Notes under the pieces: generated by a model
Told to the model about the DNA's origin: nothing
What the model saw: only the letters and a program-made list of their open reading frames with translations
The model's database searches: none
Program-made: the position numbers and the translations under genes
NCBI RefSeq assembly: GCF_031458255.1
Contig: NZ_JAVDYC010000001.1
Coordinates: 4,783,001-4,847,000, forward strand
Length of the DNA stretch: 64,000 nucleotides
Origin: Catenuloplanes niger
Lineage (GTDB): Bacteria; Actinomycetota; Actinomycetes; Mycobacteriales; Micromonosporaceae
Reading direction: 5' to 3'
In this document: in pieces, positions 57,782 to 64,000 of the stretch
Numbering within the stretch: position 1 is the stretch's first letter
How the letters are laid out: each line of letters starts with the position of its first letter

Positions 57782-59365
57782 TCAGACCGTGAGGGTCCAG
57801 GAGTCGAGCAGGCCGGTCCGGCCCTGCGCGTCCTTGACCGTCAGCGTCCAGGTGCCGTTCTTCAGCGCGCTCGAGGCGTCGAAGTTCCAGACGGCGTTCA
57901 GGTTGCCGGTGCCGGTGGACGGCTTCAGGTTCCAGATCTTCCCGTTCGGGGAGGTGAGCTGGACCCGCAGGTCGCCACGGACCGCCTGGCGGACGGACAC
58001 CTGCACGCTGGTCCGCGCCGAGGCCGTGGTGGACGCCGGGCCGCAGTTCGCGACGGTCAGCGCCGAGGTCGCGGGCAGCGCCACGTCGGTGAGCGACTCG
58101 ACCCGGTTGCAGTTCGCGGTCGCCGGGGTGACCGGCGTCTGCACGGCCAGCGGCGCGGTGGCCGTGCCGGTGTAGAGCAGCCGGTTCGGCGAGCCGTTCG
58201 CGCCGGACACCCGGCCGGTGGTGGCCGCGCCGGTCAGCGCGTCACGCACCTGCTGCGGGGTGGCCAGCGGGTTCGCGCCCAGCACCAGCGCGGCCGCGCC
58301 GGCCACGTGCGGCGCCGCCATCGAGGTGCCGCTCATCGTGGCGGTGGCGGTGTCGCCGGACCGGGCCGCCGACAGGATCCGCGCGCCGGGCGCGAAGAGG
58401 TCCAGGCAGCTGCCCCAGTTCGAGAACGACGCGCGGGCGTCGACGCTGTCCGAGGCGCCGACCGTGATGCCGGCCGGGAGCCGGGCCGGGGAGGAACCGC
58501 AGGCGTCCCGGTTGTCGTTGCCGGCGGCCAGCACGTACGTCACGCCCGAGTTGATCGAGCGCTGCACCGCGTCGTCCAGCGACGCCGAGGCCGAGCCGCC
58601 GAGGCTCATGTTCACCACGGCCGGCTTCGCCGCGTTGCGGGTGACCCAGTCGACGCCCGCGATGATCTGCGAGTAGCTGCCGCTGCCGTCGCAGCCGAGC
58701 ACCCGCACGGACACCAGCTTGACGTCCTTGGCGACGCCGTACGCGGTGCCGCCGACCGTACCGGCGACGTGGGTGCCGTGGCCCTGGCAGTCGTCCGCGA
58801 CCGCGTCGTTGTCGACGAAGTCCCAGCCGTGCCTGGCCCGGCCGCCGAAGTCCTGGTGGCTGATCCGCACGCCGGTGTCCAGCACGTACGCGGTCACGTT
58901 CGACGCGGACGGGGAGGTGTAGCTCCGGCTGAGCGGCAGGGTGCGCTGGTCGATGCGGTCCAGGCCCCAGGTCGGGTTGCTCTGCGTGCCGCTCATCGTG
59001 ACGCGGCGGTCCTGCTCGACGAACTTGACGGCGGGGTCGGCCGCGAGGCGCCGCGCCGCGGTCCGGGACATCTCGGTGGTGAAGCCGCGCACGGCCGAGG
59101 TGAACGACGCGCGGACCTTGCCGCCGTACCGCTTCGCCAGGTCGCCCGCCACGTTCGCGGATCGGCCGGTCGCCGCGGTGTCCCGCAGGACCACGATGTA
59201 GCTGTCCTTGATCGCGCCCGGCGCCCCGTCCTGGAGGACGGCGCCGGTGGCCGGTGCGGCGGCCTGGGCCACGCCCACGCCGGTCAGCGCGACGAACGCG
59301 GCGGCGGTGGCGGAGGCGATGGCGAGACCGGTGGTACGCCGGCCGGTGCGGTGAAACGCGGTCAT
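57782..59365 (-). CDS. Secreted subtilisin-family protease (S8) with P domain
   Basis: 527-residue preproprotease: signal peptide about 1-36 (TGLAIASATAAAFVALTGVG), I9 inhibitor propeptide (about 48-120, KDSYIVVLRDTAATGRSANV), catalytic domain (about 130-385) with Asp in YVLDTGVRISHQDF, His in GHGTHVAGT and Ser in MSGTSMAAPHVAG, and a C-terminal proprotein-convertase-like P domain (about 415-527). Resembles aqualysin/streptomycete S8 enzymes. ATG at 59365 has AAAGGGAG upstream. The 344-bp gap to the next gene shows no further gene. Confidence 0.93.
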   Translation of the reverse strand: MTAFHRTGRRTTGLAIASATAAAFVALTGVGVAQAAAPATGAVLQDGAPGAIKDSYIVVLRDTAATGRSANVAGDLAKRYGGKVRASFTSAVRGFTTEMSRTAARRLAADPAVKFVEQDRRVTMSGTQSNPTWGLDRIDQRTLPLSRSYTSPSASNVTAYVLDTGVRISHQDFGGRARHGWDFVDNDAVADDCQGHGTHVAGTVGGTAYGVAKDVKLVSVRVLGCDGSGSYSQIIAGVDWVTRNAAKPAVVNMSLGGSASASLDDAVQRSINSGVTYVLAAGNDNRDACGSSPARLPAGITVGASDSVDARASFSNWGSCLDLFAPGARILSAARSGDTATATMSGTSMAAPHVAGAAALVLGANPLATPQQVRDALTGAATTGRVSGANGSPNRLLYTGTATAPLAVQTPVTPATANCNRVESLTDVALPATSALTVANCGPASTTASARTSVQVSVRQAVRGDLRVQLTSPNGKIWNLKPSTGTGNLNAVWNFDASSALKNGTWTLTVKDAQGRTGLLDSWTLTV

Positions 59366-59709
59366 GAACTCCCTTTCCTCTGCCGGGGCCCTGCTGGCCG
59401 CCGACCTGAACCAGATTCGGCGGCCGGGGTCGCGGCCGGGGACCCACGGGGTTGCGCTCCGGTAGCGCGTCGACGAGCCGGTGACAAGACCCCGCGCGGG
59501 TACGTTGTGGCGCCGTTGAGCTGGGGGTATGAGGTTCAAGGTGTGGCGAGCGTCGCAAATGAGGCCCCCGGTAGCGGTAACCCGGGGTAGCGGCTTGGTT
59601 AGGAGCCGGGTGCCGCGCTAAAACGGGTGGAACGGAGACCGATGTTGACCTCGTCCGGGCCACAAGGCCGCGCCGACGCATCGTTCGACCGACCAAGGAG
59701 GCCAACGCC

Positions 59710-59937
59710 ATGAACGCACTGCTGAACCCCACCCAGGTGGAGATCGTCAACACCGTCACCGAGCGCTGCGACAGCTGCGGGGCGGCTGCGAAGCTGGGCG
59801 TGCGCCTCTCCGGGGGCGGTGAGCTCTCGTTCTGCGGCCACCACGCGAACCGGCACGCCGGCGAGATCGCCAAGATGGCGAACCGGGTGCTCGTCGAGGC
59901 CGGGTTCGCCTGGACCGGCTCGTCCCGCACCGCCTGA
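59710..59937 (+). CDS. Small DUF7455-type zinc-ribbon-like protein
   Basis: 75-residue protein with a likely metal site: CDSCGAAA in the middle and SFCGHHANRHAG further on. Small proteins of this form are widespread in actinobacteria, usually near a sigma-factor or housekeeping region; the function is unknown. ATG follows AAGGAGG by 8 bases. A good terminator follows. Confidence 0.82.
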   Translation: MNALLNPTQVEIVNTVTERCDSCGAAAKLGVRLSGGGELSFCGHHANRHAGEIAKMANRVLVEAGFAWTGSSRTA

Positions 59938-59955
59938 CCGCCGCACAGACCGCGT

Positions 59956-59995
59956 AGAAAGCGCACCGAGCCCACCCGGGCTCTGTGCGCTTTCT
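59956..59995 (+). terminator. Terminator after the small zinc-ribbon gene
   Basis: 18-base arms (59956-59973 and 59978-59995) with one mismatch and an ACCC loop, 18 bases after the stop codon. Confidence 0.8.
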
Positions 59996-60220
59996 TGCAT
60001 AAGGGCGAGCATTTGCCTGATAGGCTCCTTTAGGCCCTATATAGGCGTGGATGCCCGGGCTGCGGCATGGCCCAGGAGCCGCCTGGCCGCCGTCGCGAAC
60101 ACCCCAGATACGACGCCGGTATCCGGGCCCACGGCGCACAGCCAGACGACACCTGGACCTCGCCTTGCTCCGGGCCCCACACCGATACAGGGCCGGTCCG
60201 TTCATGAGGAGCTTTCGGCC

Positions 60221-62356
60221 GTGGACATCCCGCAGTACGGGCGCCGACTCCACGGCGCGTTCGCCATCGGTGCCGGCGTCGCCGTCGCCTCCCTCGGCAT
60301 GGTCACGCTGCTGACCTGGGGAGACGGCTCCTCGGCCGGGGACCTCTTCGGTCCCGGTACGCCCGCGCCGCTGGTCGCGGTGGCGCTCGCCACGGCCGGC
60401 TGCGGCCTGATCGCGCTGGCCCCCGGCCGCCCGCAGCCGCAGGCCCGGCTGGCCGGGCGGTTCCTCGGGCTGATCACCGTGCTGGCCGGTGCCACCGGGC
60501 TGATCGCCCGCCTGTTCGGGCCGGGGCGCATCGGACCGGTCGCGCTCGACTTCCTGGGCATCCACGACGCGCCGCTCGGCCGCACGTCGACCACCACCGC
60601 GCTGACGCTGATGCTGGTCGGAGCCGCGCTGATCACGCTGGACCGCCGGGCCGCACCGCGCACGCCGCGGCCGGACCCGGCCGGCACCGAGACCACGATC
60701 ATCAGCGGTACGGTCACCGCGGCGGACCCGGCCGTACCGGCGCTCTCCCCGGAGACCGCGGTCGCGGACCAGCGGCGCGGCGGGGGAGACCGGCGGGCCG
60801 TCGGCGGCGACCGGCGGGCGGGCGGCGACCGGCGCGCCGGCGACCGGCGTGGCCTCGGCGCGGAGACCGCGGGCGCGGCCGACCTGCTCGGGCTCGGCGC
60901 CGCCACGATTGCGGTGGTGGCGCTGGTGGTGCAGATCTTCGGCCAGGCGTACCGGGAGGGTGCCGGCACCGGCGCCGCCACGGTCATGTCGCCGATCACC
61001 GCGCTCGCCGTGCTCGCGCTCTGCCTCGGCCTGCTGGTTGCGCGCCCGCAGCGCGGCCCGCTCGCGGCACTGACCGGCACCAGCCGCGGTGCCTCGGTCG
61101 GCCGCCGGCTCGCGTTCGCGCTGGTGCTGCTGCCGGTGGTGGCCGGCCTGCTGGCGATCGCGGCGGTCTACGCGGGCGTGGACCGCCCGGCCACCGCGAT
61201 CACCGGCGCCGCGATCCTGGCCACGCTCGCGCTGCTGGTGGTGCTGGCCCGGCTGGTGCGCGAGCTGAACGTCTCCGACCGCGTGCAGCAGCAGCTGGTC
61301 GACGCGCTGGAGGAGCGCCGCGAGTTCACCGAGACACTGCTGCAGTCGATCAACGAGGGCGTGGTGGTGCTCGACCGGGACCACCGCGTGCTGGACGTGA
61401 ACCGGCACTGGTGCGAGCTGACCGGCCGGACCCCGCGCGAGGCGATCGGCCACCTCCCGCCGTACCCGTGGGATCCGCCCCTGGAGGTCGCGGAGCGACC
61501 CGGCGGCGACACCGTGCTGCGCCGCCCGAACGGGGAGGACGTGCCGGTCCTGGCGTCGATGGCGGCGCTGCCCGGCCCGGGCGGACCGCGCGCGTACGTG
61601 GTGACCTACGTCGACATCACCGGGCGGAAGCGCACCGAGGAGGCGGTTGCCGCGCACGCCGCGGAGACCGAGACCACCAACGCGGAGCTGGTCGAGGCGA
61701 ACCAGCGGCTGGAGCGCGCGGTCGAGTTCAAGTCCGATCTGATGTCGATGGTGTCGCACGAGCTGGCCCAGCCGCTGAGCTCGATCGCCAGCCTCGCGGA
61801 GCTGCTCACGGTCGACTGGAACGACCTCGAGGACGACATCCGCCTGGAGCTCAGCACGAAGATCGACAAGAACACCCGGCGGCTGATCGGCATGATGAAC
61901 GACCTGACGCTGCTGTTCCGCCTGGACGCCGGCAAGGTCACCGCGCGCCGCACCCCGGTGCCGGTGCGGGACGTGGCCGAGTCCGCGATCAGCAACCTGC
62001 CACCCACGGCGCCACCGGTGCGGGTCGAGGTGGAACCGGACCTGGCCGCGCTCGCCGACCGCGGTCACCTCTGGCAGATACTGCTCAACATACTCAGCAA
62101 CGCGGTGAAGTACGGCCGGGCGCCGATCGCGCTGACCGGGCGCCGCGAGGGCGACCAGCTGGTCATCGAGATCAGCGACCACGGCCCCGGCGTCCCCGAC
62201 CACCTCGTGCCGACACTCTTCGACCGCTTCATGCGCGGCGCCGGCCTCGGCCTGTTCATCGTCCGTCACCTGGCCGAGGCGAACGGCGGCACGGTCCGTT
62301 ACCAGCCGGTCGAGCCGCACGGCGCGCTCTTCATCCTGACCATCGAGGCCGCCTGA
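60221..62356 (+). CDS. Membrane sensor histidine kinase with PAS domain
   Basis: 711 residues. The N-terminal half has several hydrophobic segments in two groups (about 10-140 and 220-340) around a charged repeat linker (GGDRRAGGDRRAGDRR). Then a PAS domain (about 365-470; SINEGVVVLDRDHRVLDVNR), HisKA with H-box MVSHELAQPLSSIASLAELL (AQPL instead of RTPL), and HATPase (ILLNILSNAVKYG, ISDHGPGVP). The G2 region is shortened to RFMRGAGLGLFIV, without the usual insert. GTG at 60221 with GAGGAG upstream. The signal is unknown; no adjacent regulator. Confidence 0.85.
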   Translation: MDIPQYGRRLHGAFAIGAGVAVASLGMVTLLTWGDGSSAGDLFGPGTPAPLVAVALATAGCGLIALAPGRPQPQARLAGRFLGLITVLAGATGLIARLFGPGRIGPVALDFLGIHDAPLGRTSTTTALTLMLVGAALITLDRRAAPRTPRPDPAGTETTIISGTVTAADPAVPALSPETAVADQRRGGGDRRAVGGDRRAGGDRRAGDRRGLGAETAGAADLLGLGAATIAVVALVVQIFGQAYREGAGTGAATVMSPITALAVLALCLGLLVARPQRGPLAALTGTSRGASVGRRLAFALVLLPVVAGLLAIAAVYAGVDRPATAITGAAILATLALLVVLARLVRELNVSDRVQQQLVDALEERREFTETLLQSINEGVVVLDRDHRVLDVNRHWCELTGRTPREAIGHLPPYPWDPPLEVAERPGGDTVLRRPNGEDVPVLASMAALPGPGGPRAYVVTYVDITGRKRTEEAVAAHAAETETTNAELVEANQRLERAVEFKSDLMSMVSHELAQPLSSIASLAELLTVDWNDLEDDIRLELSTKIDKNTRRLIGMMNDLTLLFRLDAGKVTARRTPVPVRDVAESAISNLPPTAPPVRVEVEPDLAALADRGHLWQILLNILSNAVKYGRAPIALTGRREGDQLVIEISDHGPGVPDHLVPTLFDRFMRGAGLGLFIVRHLAEANGGTVRYQPVEPHGALFILTIEAA

Positions 62357-62374
62357 CAGACCTCCGGGCCGCCG

Positions 62375-62460
62375 TTTGCTCTGCTTACCATCGCAAAGCG
62401 CGCATACCGCGCACGCCGCGGCGCCCTTTTCTCCCGTTCTGCGAAGGTAAGCAGAGCAAA
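62375..62460. repeat. Foldback repeat, copy D
   Basis: Arms 62375-62394 and 62441-62460, 19 of 20 bases paired, core TTTGCTCTGCTTAC, with a 46-base centre. It lies between the convergent ends of the two kinase genes; no other terminator is visible there, so it probably ends both. Confidence 0.87.
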
Positions 62461-62477
62461 GGCGCGCGGGAGCGGGG

Positions 62478-64000
62478 TCAGTCGTCGAGGACGGAGCGGA
62501 CGGACTGGAGGAGCCCGCGCTCGGAGAACGGCTTGGCGACCAGCGTGACGTCGTCACCCAGCGTGCCGTTCTCGGTGAGGACCGGGCGGGCGTAGCCGGA
62601 CATGAACAGCACCCGGGTGTCCGGCCGCAGCGCGGTGACCCGCTCCGCGACCTCCTTGCCCAGCATCTTCGGCATGATGACGTCGCTGAGCAGCAGGTGG
62701 ATCGGCCCGTCGTGGTGGCGCACCAGGTCCAGCGCGCGATCGCCGCCGGGCGCGGTGAGCACCCGGTACCCGTTCCGGGTGAGGATGCGGTGGGTGACGT
62801 CGCGCATCGCGTCCTCGTCCTCGACCACCAGCACGGTCTCGCCGCCGCCGGCCGCGACCTCGGGCAGCGTCGAGGTCTGCTGCTCCACGACCGGCAGCGC
62901 CTCCTCGCTGGCCGGGACGAGCGCGCTGATCGTGGTGCCGACGTCCGGCTCCGAGTAGATGCTGACCTGCCCGCCGGTCTGCGCGATCGTGCCGTACACC
63001 GTGGCCAGGCCGAGCCCGGTCGCCTCGCCCTTCGGCTTGGTGGTGAAGAACGGCTCGAACGCGCGGTCCGCGACCTCCTTCGGCATGCCCCCGCCGGTGT
63101 CGCTGACCTGCAACCGCACGTACGAGCCGGGGTGCAGCCCGGGCCGGCCGGCCAGGTAGCTCTCGTCCACCGTCACGTTGTCGGTGCCGATGGTCAGGCT
63201 GCCGCCGCCGGGCATCGCGTCCCGCGCGTTGACCGCGAGGTTGACCAGCACCTGGGTGAGCTGACCCGGATCCGCGCGGATCGGCCACAGGTCGGCGGCG
63301 AGCGCGGTCTCCAGCCGCACGTGTTCGCCGATCGTGCGCTGCAGCAGCGCCTCCACCTCACGTACCACCGTGTTGAGGTTGAGCACCCGCGGCTTGACCA
63401 CCTCGCGCCGGCCGAACGCGAGCAGCTGGTGGGTGAGCGAGATGGCGCGTTCCGCGGCGCGCTGGATCTGGTTGATGTCCTTCAGCACCGGATCCCAGCG
63501 GTCCGGGTCGCCGGTCGCGGCGTCGCCGACCTCCTCCGCGATGAACGCGATGTAGTTGAGCACCACCGCGAGCAGGTTGTTGAAGTCGTGCGCGACGCCG
63601 CCGGCCAGCTGGCCGAGGCTCTCCAACCGCTGTGACTGCTGCAGCCGGGCCTCGAGCCGCTCCCGCTCCGCGATCGCGGTCAGGCGTTCCCGTTCGGCCT
63701 GCGCCTCCAGCCGGTCGCTGACGTCCCGGATCGCGGCGGCGATCAACAGCCCCTCGGGGGTACGGATCGCGGACAGCGAGATCTCGGCCGGGAACTCGGA
63801 CCCGTCCCGCCGGCGTGCGGCCAGCGTGCCGGAGCCCATCGGCCGCGGCCGGGCGGCCTGCATGTACTCCTGCCGGTGCGAGGGGTGCGCGTCCCGTGCC
63901 GCCGCCGGGACCAGCATCTCCACGGTCCGGCCGACCAGCTCGTCCCGCCGGTAACCGAGGAGGCGCTCGGCCTGCGCGTTGATCAGCGTGATCCGGCCGT
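62478..64000 (-). CDS. Hybrid histidine kinase, PAS-HisKA-HATPase-receiver (5' end outside window)
   Basis: The visible 507 residues begin within a PAS domain (ITLINAQAERLLGYRRDELV) and PAC segment, followed by a coiled coil (DRLEAQAERERLTAIAERER), HisKA of the GGVAHDFNN type (LESLGQLAGGVAHDFNNLLA), HATPase (QVLVNLAVNARDAMPGGG, EPFFTTKPKGEATGLGLATV) and a C-terminal receiver (Asp in LLLSDVIMPKMLGKEV, LFMSGYARPV, LVAKPFSERGLLQ). The frame stays open to position 64000. Such hybrid kinases phosphorylate their own receiver; the stand-alone receiver at 57257-57658 could be a downstream partner. Confidence 0.9.
   Translation of the reverse strand, partial: GRITLINAQAERLLGYRRDELVGRTVEMLVPAAARDAHPSHRQEYMQAARPRPMGSGTLAARRRDGSEFPAEISLSAIRTPEGLLIAAAIRDVSDRLEAQAERERLTAIAERERLEARLQQSQRLESLGQLAGGVAHDFNNLLAVVLNYIAFIAEEVGDAATGDPDRWDPVLKDINQIQRAAERAISLTHQLLAFGRREVVKPRVLNLNTVVREVEALLQRTIGEHVRLETALAADLWPIRADPGQLTQVLVNLAVNARDAMPGGGSLTIGTDNVTVDESYLAGRPGLHPGSYVRLQVSDTGGGMPKEVADRAFEPFFTTKPKGEATGLGLATVYGTIAQTGGQVSIYSEPDVGTTISALVPASEEALPVVEQQTSTLPEVAAGGGETVLVVEDEDAMRDVTHRILTRNGYRVLTAPGGDRALDLVRHHDGPIHLLLSDVIMPKMLGKEVAERVTALRPDTRVLFMSGYARPVLTENGTLGDDVTLVAKPFSERGLLQSVRSVLDD

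Overview
The window comes from a GC-rich, motile, mycothiol-using actinobacterium. GTG and TTG starts are frequent, genes often overlap by ATGA or GTGA, and a whole flagellar and chemotaxis gene set sits beside secreted actinobacterial proteases and a mycothiol-dependent-type enzyme. A zoosporic member of the Micromonosporaceae such as Actinoplanes fits best. That is an inference from gene content; no rRNA or other taxonomic marker is present.

Layout. Positions 1-4.9 kb hold housekeeping and secreted functions (GH1 glycosidase, MDMPI-type enzyme, MurB, CAP protein), then a GGDEF-like protein and a small sensor kinase. 4.9-14.2 kb is a chemotaxis region: OmpR-type regulator, cheA, cheW, an unknown gene, then cheB-cheR-cheY-cheX-cheY-cheX-like, and a glycine-rich protein. 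14.2-20.3 kb is unrelated to motility (Na+/solute symporter, MFS pump, HxlR regulator with a divergent oxidoreductase, trypsin-like protease). 20.4-48.3 kb is the flagellar cluster, nearly all on the minus strand: export gate (flhA, flhF, flhB, fliR, fliQ twice, fliP, fliO), C ring (fliN, fliM, fliG), stator (motA, motB, fliL, flbD), hook (flgE, flgD, fliK), export ATPase (fliH, fliI, fliJ), a wall-lytic fusion protein, MS ring and rod (fliF, fliE, flgC, flgB), fliS, fliD, flagellin and a FliA-type sigma factor. 48.5-52.1 kb on the plus strand is flgN-flgK-flgL-fliW-csrA. 52.2-64 kb holds an M23 peptidase, a chemoreceptor, a PHP protein, an SRPBCC protein, a receiver protein, a subtilisin, a small zinc-ribbon protein and two sensor kinases, the last cut by the window edge.

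Control. Eleven transcription units carry a motif of the form CTCA-N16-G(C/T)CGA, with exactly 16 bases between boxes, a short distance upstream of their first gene. It resembles FliA/WhiG-type promoters, and the sigma factor encoded at 47467-48342 is the obvious reader. The units are the GGDEF-like gene, cheA-cheW, cheB and followers, the glycine-rich gene, flhA-flhF, fliM through fliQ, flbD-motA-motB-fliL, flgB through flgE, fliC, flgN through csrA, and the chemoreceptor gene. The fliC leader also holds a hairpin with GGA in its loop that looks like a CsrA site, which fits the fliW-csrA pair nearby.

Main oddities. A 372-bp block containing fliQ is present twice; a strong terminator follows one copy and a foldback element lies between them. 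A family of four foldback elements with arms related to TTTGCTCTGCTTAC is scattered through the window, three of them between convergent genes. FlhF has lost its GTPase motifs, and an NlpC/P60-transglycosylase fusion without a signal peptide sits between fliJ and fliK.
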